A stretch of DNA of 64,000 bases from Polyangium jinanense (lineage in GTDB: Bacteria; Myxococcota; Polyangia; Polyangiales; Polyangiaceae), in assembly GCF_028435365.1 (NCBI RefSeq), contig NZ_JAGTJJ010000043.1:1-64000 (forward strand). The letters are read 5' to 3'. Shown one piece after another: positions 49,607-58,519 of the stretch. Each line of letters begins with the position of its first letter. The first letter of the stretch is position 1. A program made the translations under genes and the position numbers. The notes under the pieces were generated by a model that ran no database searches, had not been told where the DNA came from, and saw only the letters and a list, made by a program, of their open reading frames with translations.

Positions 49607-50827
49607 CTAGCGAAGCTGGAGGAAGGAGAAGGAGAGTCCCTCCGTGGTCACCGTGGGCTTGCCGTTGTCCTCCAGCACGCGCAGGGTGGTGGACGCGGCG
49701 CCCGCGCCGAATTCGGTGTAGAGGGTGTGGTTCTGTGACTCGAAGAGAAAGACGCTGCCCGAGGTCGCCGGGAAGCTGTCCTTCCGCGTCGCGGTCATCG
49801 TGTCGAGCTTTAGCTCCCACCATTGCCAGCCCGTCCCGCTCGCAATGGTGCGGGGATGCGTGCCTTCCAGGACCGGGGCGACGGTCTCATCGAGCACGCG
49901 CACGTATGCTGTCCCCTCCGGGCCTGGGACGAGCGTGCCCGCGGTGCCACCCCCCACGAGCTCCTCGAGCGTCCGGTAGAAGCCTTGATCAAAGGTCCGT
50001 GTGTGGGGATCGAACTTGAGCAGGCACGGCGCGGGCGCGTCCTCGCCCACCACCCGGCGCACCGCAGCTCCATACGCCTCCGTCGCGAGGTACACCTTGC
50101 CGTTGGGACCAACGGCGGCGTCATGCGTGTAACCGCACCGCTCGTCCGTCGCGATGGTGGCCACATCGGTCGCCGTGTCGATGGAAACCACGCCCGCCTT
50201 GGGAGTGATGCCCACGCCTGAGACGGGACGCCAACCCACGGGCATGAGGATCTGATCGTCGAGCCGGATGGCCGCGCCCGAGAAGGCCATGACCGTATCC
50301 GGCGTGACCAGCTCATCGAGCGGGATCTGGCCTGTGACCGTCATCTCCTCGGGGTTCCAGATGACGATTTGGGCGGTGGCCCCATCGAAGAAGTAGGCCT
50401 TGGTTTCGGAGACGAACTGGAAGTTGGCCTGGTACTCCCCGAGCGACGTCACTCCCAGACTGTCGAAGCTCACGGTGCCCGCCGGCTCCAGCGCCCGCGA
50501 GCCGTTGAGCTTGTAGCGGGTCACCGTCGCGCTCTCGTCGCTCACGGCGTAGACCGTGCCGGACTTGGGAATGCCCACGCCCAGCGCACGGCCGGACACC
50601 CGGACGGCGTTGTCGAGAGAGAGCGACGCCGTCTGCTCCGCCTGGTCCGTCACGATGACGTAGCTGTCCACCGGATCGGCGACGAGCAGCTGCGTGGTGA
50701 TGGCGTACAGCGGCCCGTTGTCGTCGCCGTTCTGCGTTGTCGTCGCGTCAGAACAGCCCGTGACCAGGGCCACAGCGAACAGACCGGAGGAAAGCCGCAA
50801 GAAAGTGGGTGTGCCTACGTTCTTCAT
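49607..50827 (-). CDS. Fur-regulated beta-propeller-like lipoprotein
   Basis: A 406-residue lipoprotein with lipobox LVTGC (Cys25). The mature part has repeating blades of the YVTN/DUF4374-like type (GTVYAVSDESATVTRYKL, AYFFDGATAQIVIWNP, KVYLATEAYGAAVRR). ATG 50827 is chosen because AAAGG precedes it and the signal peptide starts here; an ATG at 50902 would fall before the Fur box. A 19-bp Fur-box match lies 30 bp upstream, so iron starvation probably induces it. Similar lipoproteins accompany iron-siderophore uptake systems, but no TonB receptor is encoded nearby. Confidence 0.82.
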   Translation of the reverse strand: MKNVGTPTFLRLSSGLFAVALVTGCSDATTTQNGDDNGPLYAITTQLLVADPVDSYVIVTDQAEQTASLSLDNAVRVSGRALGVGIPKSGTVYAVSDESATVTRYKLNGSRALEPAGTVSFDSLGVTSLGEYQANFQFVSETKAYFFDGATAQIVIWNPEEMTVTGQIPLDELVTPDTVMAFSGAAIRLDDQILMPVGWRPVSGVGITPKAGVVSIDTATDVATIATDERCGYTHDAAVGPNGKVYLATEAYGAAVRRVVGEDAPAPCLLKFDPHTRTFDQGFYRTLEELVGGGTAGTLVPGPEGTAYVRVLDETVAPVLEGTHPRTIASGTGWQWWELKLDTMTATRKDSFPATSGSVFLFESQNHTLYTEFGAGAASTTLRVLEDNGKPTVTTEGLSFSFLQLR

Positions 50828-50856
50828 CGAAGCGGCCTTTCTGCGTAAATGAAATC

Positions 50857-50875
50857 GATACTCATTATCATTTTC
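50857..50875 (-). promoter_or_regulatory. Fur box
   Basis: On the bottom strand GAAAATGATAATGAGTATC matches the 19-bp Fur consensus at 16 of 19 positions. It lies 30-48 bp before ATG 50827, where Fur would block RNA polymerase when iron is plentiful. Confidence 0.8.
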
Positions 50876-50958
50876 AGTACAAGAGCGTTCCTGGCATGTC
50901 AAGCGCAGGAAGGATGTCGGTGAAGTAGATCACGCGTCGGAGCGCGCGCGAATACCTT

Positions 50959-50990
50959 CCCCGCGGCTTCCGCGCAGGTCTTCCGCGGGG
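50959..50990 (-). terminator. GC-rich hairpin after the H1-tail gene, possible terminator
   Basis: CCCCGCGG (50959-50966) and CCGCGGGG (50983-50990) form an 8-bp perfect inverted repeat with a 16-nt loop, about 80 bp after the stop of the gene at 51070-51840. There is no T-run, so intrinsic termination is uncertain. Confidence 0.3.
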
Positions 50991-51069
50991 AGCGTCGTTG
51001 ATGCCGTGGGCAGGCGGGCTGTAGGTCTGGGCTTCAGGGGCCGCGCGGGCGTGGCGGGCGCGGAGGCGC

Positions 51070-51840
51070 CTACCGGCCTCGCCGAGGCGCGCTTCGCTTC
51101 GCTGCGGTGGCCTTCTTCGCGGCGGTGGCCTTCTTCGCGGCGGTAGCCTTCTTCGCTGCGGTGGCCTTCTTCGCGGCGGTGGCCTTCTTCTTCGCCGCCC
51201 CGGCCTTCTTCGAGAACGGCGCCGCAAAATCATCCTCGGACACGAGGTACTCGCTGACGAGCGAGAACAGCCCCGGGCAGGCCCCTGGCTTCATCCCCGG
51301 CCTCGTCCACGCAGCAGCCGCGCGCGTCGCGCTGTCGATGAACTCTTTCCATCCGGGAACACGCCGCGAGGGACTCCTCTGCAGCGAGGCCTCCGGAATC
51401 GAGGCGGCGACGATCTGCGGATCCGCCACCTCTTTGATGCGGGGCCCCACGGCAGGCGGCGCTGGAGAGAACCACGCGGGCGTGTCGGACACCGAGTGGA
51501 AGGTCGCGAGCACCCCCTCTCGAAACACGGCCAAGGTCGCCATGTCGATGACGCCATCCAGCTCGACCACAGCCACGGGCCGCGCACCCGCAGCGCGCGA
51601 AAGCGCCTCGAACAGCGGGAAAAACCGGTGCGTATCCAGCCGCCCCTCCAGGGACGCCCAGTGCAGCGGCCACCCCCCGTACCGCGTCCAGTCGCGCTCC
51701 GGCTTCAGCGACGCGAGCAGGCAAGGCTCACCGCTCCCGGCATCGACGAGCTTGGAGTGGTATCCCTCGAACGCCGCCCCCGCCTCGCGGAGCGCCGCCT
51801 CGCCGACGGAAGCCGGCGCGATGATGTGCAAGAATCCCAT
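51070..51840 (-). CDS. Unknown protein with H1-like Lys/Ala tail
   Basis: A 256-residue protein. The body (about 1-205) has no recognised family; repeated patterns such as LDTHRFFPLFEALSRAAG and WFSPAPPAVGPRIKEVADPQ suggest an alpha/beta fold. The last 45 residues are KKATAAKKATAAKKATAAK repeats, encoded by 18-bp tandem repeats, like the tail of the gene at 43645-44655 although the bodies are unrelated. A DNA-binding or compaction role for the tail is inferred. The gene is divergent from smpB. Confidence 0.7.
   Translation of the reverse strand: MGFLHIIAPASVGEAALREAGAAFEGYHSKLVDAGSGEPCLLASLKPERDWTRYGGWPLHWASLEGRLDTHRFFPLFEALSRAAGARPVAVVELDGVIDMATLAVFREGVLATFHSVSDTPAWFSPAPPAVGPRIKEVADPQIVAASIPEASLQRSPSRRVPGWKEFIDSATRAAAAWTRPGMKPGACPGLFSLVSEYLVSEDDFAAPFSKKAGAAKKKATAAKKATAAKKATAAKKATAAKKATAAKRSAPRRGR
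51101..51200 (-). repeat. 18-bp tandem repeat coding ATAAKK
   Basis: Five to six near-identical 18-bp units encode the Lys/Ala tail of the gene at 51070-51840. The unit differs from that of the other H1-like tail (15 bp), so the tails likely arose separately. Confidence 0.7.
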
Positions 51841-51954
51841 CGAGTCCTCGTGACCAGAGGGTGCTGGCTCCGCCCAGACACGCCATCTTTACGCGGCGGA
51901 ATGTACCCAAGAACCCTCGACGATGCCATCATCCGCCTCGCCGAAAGACGCTGC

Positions 51955-52437
51955 ATGACAGGACGGAAGCAGAGCGACGAGCACGTCATCGCGCGAAACC
52001 GCGCGGCGACGTTCCACTACGAGCTATCGGACCGGTACGAGGCGGGGATCGTGCTGCGCGGGAGCGAGGTGAAATCGCTGCGTGAGGGGCGCGTGCACCT
52101 CGCCGATGCGTTCGCGGTCGTCGAGCGTGGCGAGGTATGGCTGCGGAACATGCACATCGCATCCTTCTTCCACGCGCGCGCGTTTCCGCACGACGAGCGC
52201 AGCGCACGCAAGCTGCTCCTCCACGCGCGCGAGATTCAGCAGATCGAGCGCGCCATCATGCGCGAGGGCTACACGCTCGTGCCGCTCGACCTGCATTTCC
52301 GTAATGGCCACGTGAAGGTGACCCTCGGCGTCGGTCGCGGGAAGAAGGTCCACGACAAGCGCGCCACCATCGCCGAGCGCACGGAGGAACGCGAAACGCT
52401 CCAAGAACTGCGGGCCCGCCAGCGCCGCGGCGGGTAA
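51955..52437 (+). CDS. smpB: SsrA-binding protein SmpB
   Basis: A 160-residue SmpB, the partner of tmRNA in rescue of stalled ribosomes. Seen: the opening EHVIARNRAATFHYELSDRYEAGIVLRGSEVKSLREGRVHLADAFA, the RNA-contacting IASFFHARAFPHDERSARKLLLH and the C-terminal KVHDKRATIAERTEER basic tail that enters the mRNA channel. ATG 51955 gives the normal length of 155-160 residues and starts just before the conserved part; upstream in-frame ATG at 51901 would add an unusual leader. tmRNA itself is not found in the flanking 500 bp. Confidence 0.96.
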   Translation: MTGRKQSDEHVIARNRAATFHYELSDRYEAGIVLRGSEVKSLREGRVHLADAFAVVERGEVWLRNMHIASFFHARAFPHDERSARKLLLHAREIQQIERAIMREGYTLVPLDLHFRNGHVKVTLGVGRGKKVHDKRATIAERTEERETLQELRARQRRGG

Positions 52438-52612
52438 CGCGGGGCTCGTGCATTGCGCGGAATGGTGCATCCGCGACGTAGATCACTCGGCACGGTCGAA
52501 CTTCAGTTTTTCTTGATGATCTGCACGATGCCGTGCACGATACCATTCTTCGATGGTGGCCTCGGGCACCAATGCCACACCGCCGAGGCTCCACCGCCAG
52601 AGGTGCACGAGA

Positions 52613-55096
52613 ATGGACGCATCTAGCTTCCGCGACGCAGTATTTCAGGTTCACAACCACGGCAGGCAGCGCGGGCACTACTTCCTGGCGTCCGAGGACG
52701 AACGGCTCTCGGACCGTCATATCCAGGTAAACGGCCAACGACTGCTGTCGTTTGGCAGCTGCTCGTACCTGGGCCTCGAGTTCGATCCGAGGCTCATCGA
52801 GGGCGGGGTCGAGGCCTACCGCCGCTTCGGCTCACAGACGTCGTACAGCCGAGGGTACTTGTCGTGTCCGCTTTATCACGAGCTGGAAGAGGAGCTCTTT
52901 CCGCAGATCTTCGGCGTCCCCCGGGTGCTGGTCTTGCCCAGCACGAGCATCGCCCACCACGTGGTGTTGCCCGCGCTGCTGACCGAGAAGGACGCGGTCG
53001 TGTTCGACCACCAGGTGCACAAGTCCGTCGACGACGCGATCACGCTGCAATGCGCGCGAAGCAACGCGACGAAGGTCATCGTCAAACACGGCGAGCTCGA
53101 CAGGGCCCTCGACGTGCTGCGAAAGCTCTCCGTGAAGCACCAGAGCGTCTGGTTCGCCTGCGACGGCGTCTACTCCATGTACGGCGACTACCTGCCCGAG
53201 AGCTTTTTGCAGGCAGTCCTCGACGTGGCGCCGAACGTCCGCCTTTACGTCGACGACGCGCATGGCATGAGCTGGGCGGGTGAAAACGGTCGTGGCCACT
53301 TCCTGTCCCGTTTCCCGCTCGACGAGCGGATGGTGGTGGTGACGTCGCTGGCCAAGGCATTTGCGACCGGGGGCGGGGTCGTCGTCGTCAAGGACCCACA
53401 ACTTCTGGAGATGGCGAGGCTCGTGGGCGGGCCCTTCTCATTCTCGGGGCCGCTTCGCCCTGGCGATCTGGGGGCGAGCGTGGCCTCGGCGCGTATCCAC
53501 CTGAGCCCCGAGCTCGGCCAACGCCAGGCGGTTTTGTGCAGCCGGATCGAACAGGCCAACACCCTGTGCGACCGGCTGGGCATTCCGCTCGTCATCCGCA
53601 ACGAAGCACCCATTTTTTTCGTCGCGCTCGGCCGCGTCGAGGCCGTCTATCAGATGGCCGAGAGGCTGCGCGACGACGGCTTCCACGTCAACGTCTCGGG
53701 CTTCCCTGCCGTGCCGTCGAGCCGCGGCGGATTGCGCGTCGCCATCAATGCAAACCACGAAGAGCGCGAGGTCGACGCGCTCTTTTCTGCGATTGCTGGC
53801 CACCTCGAGCCGGTCCTCGAGAGCGTGGGCGTCACGCGGGCCGAGGTCGACGAGCAATTCCAGGGCGTGCTCCCGCCTTTCATGCGGTTCGCGAAGAACG
53901 TGATGTCGGGCATGTACCGTGTCCCGGAGCGAAAGACCGCCGCGCATGATACGGGCTCGGTCGAGACGTTCGACTCCATCGACCAGATTACTCCCGAGCT
54001 CTGGGACTCGCTCGTCGGAGGCCTCTCGTACATCGACGCCCGCACCATGCGCGCGGTCGAACGCGTGTTTCACCAAGGGAACGATCGACCTGAGCACCGC
54101 TGGTCCTTCCGCTACGTTGTGGTGCGCGACGCGTCCGGTGCGCCGCTCGCCGCAGCGCCGTTCACGACGTGCCTGATGAAGGACGACACGTTCATGAGCG
54201 CCGAGGTCAGCGTCGCACTCGAAGCAGAACGGGCGAAGACCCCCTACCTCTTCACCTCTCGCGCCGTCGTCATGGGCACGCTCGCGTCCGAGGGCGAGCA
54301 CATGTTCCTCCGCCCAGGGGCGGACAGAAGGAAGGGGCTCGTCAAGCTCGTCGAGGCAGGCGTCGCCGAGATGAAAGCCCAGGGGTCGAGCACGTTGGTC
54401 ATTCGCGACGTCAGCGACGACCCCGAGATCGCGCAAGCGCTCACCGGGCAAGGCTTCGTCCCCGTGCCGCTCGTGGAGTCCTACATGGTAGAGCTCGATT
54501 GGCGCGGCGAAGAATCTTTCATTGCGTCGCTGCCGACAGCCTCCCGGCGCAAGCACGTACGAGCCATCCACGAACGGTCATGGCTTTTCGACGTCGAGAT
54601 CTGGGACAGCAAGACCGACGTCTCGGACGACGATCTGCGGCGGATGCACGCGCTCTACCTGAACATTGCGAAGAAGAATTTGCGCATCAACATCTTCCCC
54701 CTGCCGGTCGAGCTCTTGCGGGCGCAGATCAAGAGCGGCTCATGGGAGGTGCTGGTCTTGAGGCGCAAGGGGGAGAGCGCGCCCGTGGCCTGGGGGGCTT
54801 GCCGTCACGTGGGCGAAGATCACAGGTGGCTTTATTCCGGGGTCGATTACGAGGGATTCAACACCGAAGAGGTCAGCCCCTACCGCCAGCTGATCTGGCA
54901 GGTGGTGCGTCGCGCGGGCCAGCTCGGGTGCAAGCGCCTGCACCTGGGGATGGGCACGGGTCGGGAGAAGACTCGTTTTGGCGCGACGGCTCATCCCACG
55001 TTCGCGTTTGTCCGGGCTGACGATGCTTACCAGGCGACGCAGCTCCAAGAGTACGTCACCCGCCTCGCCATTCGCAGAAACCGCGCCGACTCGTAG
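52613..55096 (+). CDS. Alpha-oxoamine synthase-GNAT fusion enzyme
   Basis: An 827-residue two-domain enzyme. Residues about 1-405 form a PLP-dependent alpha-oxoamine synthase (BioF/Kbl/SPT/CqsA superfamily): NGQRLLSFGSCSYLGLEF, the DDAH pair before GMSWAGENGRG, and the PLP Lys248 in TSLAKAF (family usually TLGKA). Such enzymes join an amino acid and an acyl thioester with loss of CO2. Residues about 440-820 are GNAT/FemAB-like (BioF2-type; REKTRFGATAHPTF near the end). The two activities probably build and acylate an aminoketone. ATG 52613 is preferred. The neighbours give no pathway clue. Confidence 0.9.
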   Translation: MDASSFRDAVFQVHNHGRQRGHYFLASEDERLSDRHIQVNGQRLLSFGSCSYLGLEFDPRLIEGGVEAYRRFGSQTSYSRGYLSCPLYHELEEELFPQIFGVPRVLVLPSTSIAHHVVLPALLTEKDAVVFDHQVHKSVDDAITLQCARSNATKVIVKHGELDRALDVLRKLSVKHQSVWFACDGVYSMYGDYLPESFLQAVLDVAPNVRLYVDDAHGMSWAGENGRGHFLSRFPLDERMVVVTSLAKAFATGGGVVVVKDPQLLEMARLVGGPFSFSGPLRPGDLGASVASARIHLSPELGQRQAVLCSRIEQANTLCDRLGIPLVIRNEAPIFFVALGRVEAVYQMAERLRDDGFHVNVSGFPAVPSSRGGLRVAINANHEEREVDALFSAIAGHLEPVLESVGVTRAEVDEQFQGVLPPFMRFAKNVMSGMYRVPERKTAAHDTGSVETFDSIDQITPELWDSLVGGLSYIDARTMRAVERVFHQGNDRPEHRWSFRYVVVRDASGAPLAAAPFTTCLMKDDTFMSAEVSVALEAERAKTPYLFTSRAVVMGTLASEGEHMFLRPGADRRKGLVKLVEAGVAEMKAQGSSTLVIRDVSDDPEIAQALTGQGFVPVPLVESYMVELDWRGEESFIASLPTASRRKHVRAIHERSWLFDVEIWDSKTDVSDDDLRRMHALYLNIAKKNLRINIFPLPVELLRAQIKSGSWEVLVLRRKGESAPVAWGACRHVGEDHRWLYSGVDYEGFNTEEVSPYRQLIWQVVRRAGQLGCKRLHLGMGTGREKTRFGATAHPTFAFVRADDAYQATQLQEYVTRLAIRRNRADS

Positions 55097-55230
55097 CGGA
55101 ATTTCGGGGCAGAAGGTGGAGGGAAGGGGATCGCTCGCAGCGTGAGCGCGCGCGGACGCGACCCCTCGACATCGGGGCGAGCGGGCCGAAGGGGATCCGG
55201 GGTCGTCGGGATGAGCCCGGGACCCTGCGA

Positions 55231-55257
55231 TCCTTTGCGGCGCCGCCAGGCAAAGGA
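55231..55257. other. Perfect 8-bp inverted repeat in the gap before a lipoprotein gene
   Basis: TCCTTTGC (55231-55238) and GCAAAGGA (55250-55257) pair across an 11-nt GC-rich loop. The element lies 19 bp before the small lipoprotein ATG and 134 bp after the fusion-enzyme stop. It could be a message 5' hairpin or a terminator without a T-run. Confidence 0.35.
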
Positions 55258-55275
55258 AGAAACGGGGATATCAAG

Positions 55276-55566
55276 ATGACTGCGATGTCGAAGCTCTTCG
55301 CGCTGCTCGGTCTTTCCGCCTCTGTCGCTGTCGTCGGCGTGGGGTGCATCGCCGAGGTCGAGGCGCCCGCCGAGACGGAGTCCGCGGCGCTTGGCGCCGA
55401 CGGCGAGAGTGACGAGGACCGGACGGGGGGTGAGGCGACGGTCGCCGTGAACGGCACGTTCGACACCCTTCGGAATGGTCGGCCCCGAGGGCACACCGCC
55501 TCCCGCTCCCGCAGTCGGAACCTAGCACCGAGGGAAATCCTGGTGGTCGGAGCCCGCGCGCGCTGA
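55276..55566 (+). CDS. Small lipoprotein
   Basis: A 96-residue predicted lipoprotein with lipobox VGVGC (Cys24). The mature peptide is acidic near the acylated end (AEVEAPAETESAALGADGES) and Arg-rich toward the C-terminus, without recognised domains. GGGGA lies before ATG 55276; ATG at 55285 is an alternative start. The last 30 codons have unusual composition and may have been extended by loss of an earlier stop. Function unknown. Confidence 0.5.
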   Translation: MTAMSKLFALLGLSASVAVVGVGCIAEVEAPAETESAALGADGESDEDRTGGEATVAVNGTFDTLRNGRPRGHTASRSRSRNLAPREILVVGARAR

Positions 55567-55589
55567 CGCGATGGCACCCTGGCGAACTG

Positions 55590-56474
55590 TCATTTCAGGA
55601 GCGATACGAAGTTGTCGAGTACCGGGCCGAATCGCGGTGCCTCGGGAAGTTTTGCGACGAGAGTGTCCGGGAGCGGCCGTCCAGAAATGGCAGCGACCTG
55701 CGCCGTGATGGCGGCGATCGTATCGGTGTCGCCGCCCAAAGATACCGCTGTGGAGATGACCGATTCCATAGACTCATCCGGAGTTTTGGCCGCGACGAAC
55801 AGGGCCATTGGCACGGCCTCGACCACATGCCCGGAGCACCCAAACCGCCCGGCGGCGTCGCTCGGCGAATCCTGACAGGTGGATAAGTCGAGCAACCGGT
55901 CGCGGACCGCCGTGTCGGGAAGCTCGTCAGAAACCAGCGAGAGAAAGTGTCCTGGCACGGCCGCGTGCTGCGCGCAGAGTCGAAGCGCGACGACCACGGC
56001 GAGTGCACCGGCGTAGGCTTCGTCGCTGTGATGGGTGATTCGTGAGACGTCTCGAATCGTTCGACGGTCGGCCTCGACACGCGGGTCCAAGAAGAACGAC
56101 AACGGAGCGGCCCGCATGGCAGCGCCCGAGCCCGAGGCGAATTCGCCGCGGGCTCCCGCAAGGGCCCAATGGGCGCCTGCCGCAAGGTCACGAAGCGCCT
56201 TGATGGTCGCAGACCCCGCGCCAGTGATGCGGCCGGACTCGAACCAGCTACGAAATCGCTCTGCGATTCGCTCGGGCTGCACACGCCCTCGGCTCAGCAC
56301 GATCGCTTCGCATGTGGCAAGGGTCAACCAAGTGTCATCCGAAAGTCGCGGTTCTTCCGGAAAGACCGGCTGAAGTGGCCCGGCGCGACCCTCATAGGGA
56401 CCGCCCCAGGCATCGCCGAGAGCCCCCGCGAGCAGGCAGTTCCGCGCGAGTGTTCGCGCTTCGACGTCGGTCAT
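55590..56474 (-). CDS. ADP-ribosylglycohydrolase family protein
   Basis: A 294-residue DraG/ARH-type enzyme that should remove ADP-ribose from proteins or nucleic acids. Seen: the GALGDAWGGPYEG start, the metal-binding SDDTWL motif (family T/SDDT), the SGSGAAMRAAPLSF block and the second metal motif GGDTDTIAAITAQVAA near the C-terminus. All the metal-coordinating Asp positions are present, so activity is expected. No ADP-ribosyltransferase or toxin gene lies next to it. It is convergent with the small lipoprotein gene. Confidence 0.94.
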   Translation of the reverse strand: MTDVEARTLARNCLLAGALGDAWGGPYEGRAGPLQPVFPEEPRLSDDTWLTLATCEAIVLSRGRVQPERIAERFRSWFESGRITGAGSATIKALRDLAAGAHWALAGARGEFASGSGAAMRAAPLSFFLDPRVEADRRTIRDVSRITHHSDEAYAGALAVVVALRLCAQHAAVPGHFLSLVSDELPDTAVRDRLLDLSTCQDSPSDAAGRFGCSGHVVEAVPMALFVAAKTPDESMESVISTAVSLGGDTDTIAAITAQVAAISGRPLPDTLVAKLPEAPRFGPVLDNFVSLLK

Positions 56475-56700
56475 GGTCGGGAGTCTACGCCGGCACCACC
56501 GGTGGCGCTCGTCTTTGGTCAGGCGCGGATACCCCGTGGGGGCCGTCCGAGAGGGCCGTTCATTGTCAGCAGCATAATGCGATTACGTTGTATATACTCT
56601 GCGCCATCTTGCGCCAAAATGACCTCGAGTTTGGCTCACACACCCCATCAAAGCCGAGTCTTTTTCTTTGGCACAACTCGTGCCTGAGGCGCCGGCCGCT

Positions 56701-57264
56701 ATGAGACACTCCTCATTCTCGCCCCGTTCCTTCCTTCTTGGTGGACTCTCCTTGGTCCTGGCACTTGGCTCGATCGCTTGCGGCACTGCAATCGAGGATG
56801 AACCACAGGCGACCCCGCCCGCGCACGTGGATCTCTTCGCCTGCGGCGTGCAGCTCAGCTGCCCTGCATATTGCATTCACCTCTCCATTGCCGACTGCAG
56901 CGGCGGCGGATCGGAACCGCCGACGTGCCCGGGTGACGTCTGGCTCCAAGGTGAAAGCGGGGCGATCGAGGTGCACGATCGGCCGGGCCCCGGCAATTGG
57001 ATGGGCGACAAGCTCACGTTGCTCTTGGGGGACGGTAGGGCGCTCGTCCAGGGCCGAACCCGCGCCTGCCAAGACGGCGGGTTCTGCGATTTGCCGAATA
57101 TGCCCTGGGAGCTCGGCGCGCACGAGTTGTGCGATGTGGCGGACCCGCCTGATACGTGCCAGCCGGGCAACTGCACCGAGTTTCCCAAACTCGTGAACTG
57201 CGTGCCGCTCGAAACCGACTGGACCTGCGGAGAGGTCACGACGGCGATGGCCCCGACTCCGTGA
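56701..57264 (+). CDS. Cys-containing lipoprotein
   Basis: A 187-residue lipoprotein with lipobox LGSIAC (Cys27). The mature part is rich in Cys and Gly/Pro (CGVQLSCPAYCIH, CSGGGSEPPTCPG, CQDGGFCDLPN), suggesting disulfides. No known domain. ATG 56701 is chosen because GAGGC precedes it and the signal peptide begins right away; an upstream in-frame ATG at 56668 would add a non-signal leader. Surface or periplasmic location likely; function unknown. Confidence 0.7.
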   Translation: MRHSSFSPRSFLLGGLSLVLALGSIACGTAIEDEPQATPPAHVDLFACGVQLSCPAYCIHLSIADCSGGGSEPPTCPGDVWLQGESGAIEVHDRPGPGNWMGDKLTLLLGDGRALVQGRTRACQDGGFCDLPNMPWELGAHELCDVADPPDTCQPGNCTEFPKLVNCVPLETDWTCGEVTTAMAPTP

Positions 57265-57305
57265 GCTGGGCAGGCTCGTCCGATCGTGCCTTTCCCCCCG
57301 AGGTT

Positions 57306-58502
57306 TTACGCGGAGACCCGCTCGATGAGGTCGGCGGCGACGGCCGTGCCGTTGACCGCCACGGTGCCGGCGATCGCGGCCGCGCGAGCAGCGACCCCGG
57401 GATCGAGGGCGTCCCTCAATGCAGGCCGGAGGGACTCCGCGCTCAATGCTCCACGAGCCACGGACGTCCCGATCCCGAGCGCCCGGACGCGTGAGGCCCA
57501 ATAGGGCTGATCGGAGAACATCGGGACGATCACCTGCGGGACGCCCGCGCGCGCCGCGGTCGTGGTCGTACCCGCCCCGCCGTGGTGCACCACCGCGGCG
57601 ACCCTCGGGAACAGCGCCTGCTGATTGACGTCGCCGATCGCGATGCAATCGGAGGCGCCGTCGATCAGACCGAGCTCGGCCCACCCCTGCGACAGGACGA
57701 CGCGACGCCCCGCAGCCCGCACGGCCTCGATGACGATGCGGCCGGTCTGCTGATCCACAGGCATGCTGCCGAAGCCGACGTAGACGGGCGGCTCGCCAGC
57801 GGCGAGGAACGCGTCCAGCGCGGGTTCGAGCGGCGCCTGGTCGGCAAGGATCCAGGCTCCTGTCTGCGTGACCTTCCGGCCGGGCGTCGCCGGCTGCGGC
57901 CCGAGGACCGGGTCCGCGGCGAGCCACGGATTCTCGCCCAGGATGTGGCTATGGACATCGTTCAGCGGATCCAGGCCGAGGCGCGCCCGATTGTCGTTGA
58001 GCCGCTCGAGAAGACGCTCGTTCCAGCTCCGCGATTCGTCCTGCCAGCGCCGGAGGTTTCCTTCCGGATCGCCCCCGGGCTCCCCGGCGGGCGCATAATC
58101 CGGCGACGGCAGGGCCACCGGCGCGTATAAGGCGACCACGGACGGGATGCCCAGCCGTTCCGCGATGGACCGTGCGGCATACTGGTGTGCTCCGCCGGCC
58201 ACGATCACGTCGCATCCCTCGGCGGCCGACCGGGTCGCGTCGAACTGGTCTTTCGCGAGATGCTCGAGCAGCGCGCGGAGCTGCTCCGGCGTCGGTGGGG
58301 AGGCCTGCGCGGCGGCTCCGCTCGGCGCACGCATCGCGATGCCGATCGGGGTCGCCGTGAAGCCCAAGCCGCCCGCCCAGTCGATGAAGTTCGGCGGAAT
58401 GCACAGCCTCACGTCGTGCCCCCGACGCCGCATCTCGGCGGCCAAGGCCACGACGGGTTGCACGTCCCCGCGCGTCCCCACGCTCGTCAGCAATACACGC
58501 AT
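57306..58502 (-). CDS. MGT-type UDP-glycosyltransferase
   Basis: A 398-residue GT1-family enzyme like macrolide and sterol glucosyltransferases. The N-terminal acceptor half starts LLTSVGTRGDVQPVVALAAE, and the C-terminal nucleotide-sugar half contains PVYVGFGSMP and the donor-binding HHGGAGTTTTAARAGVPQV signature. It would attach a sugar to an antibiotic, sterol or other small molecule in the cytoplasm, often for self-protection. GGAAGGGAGAGG precedes ATG 58502. Two inverted repeats lie upstream, in the likely promoter. The neighbouring exporter suggests drug resistance (inference). Confidence 0.93.
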   Translation of the reverse strand: MRVLLTSVGTRGDVQPVVALAAEMRRRGHDVRLCIPPNFIDWAGGLGFTATPIGIAMRAPSGAAAQASPPTPEQLRALLEHLAKDQFDATRSAAEGCDVIVAGGAHQYAARSIAERLGIPSVVALYAPVALPSPDYAPAGEPGGDPEGNLRRWQDESRSWNERLLERLNDNRARLGLDPLNDVHSHILGENPWLAADPVLGPQPATPGRKVTQTGAWILADQAPLEPALDAFLAAGEPPVYVGFGSMPVDQQTGRIVIEAVRAAGRRVVLSQGWAELGLIDGASDCIAIGDVNQQALFPRVAAVVHHGGAGTTTTAARAGVPQVIVPMFSDQPYWASRVRALGIGTSVARGALSAESLRPALRDALDPGVAARAAAIAGTVAVNGTAVAADLIERVSA

Positions 58503-58519
58503 CGTCCCTCTCCCTTCCA

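Noticed and set aside
52438..52612. tmRNA gene beside smpB
   Set aside because: No tRNA-Ala-like ends or tag-peptide frame are visible.
55097..55230. Strong terminator after the oxoamine synthase gene
   Set aside because: Only GC-rich short repeats without a T-run precede the 55231 hairpin.
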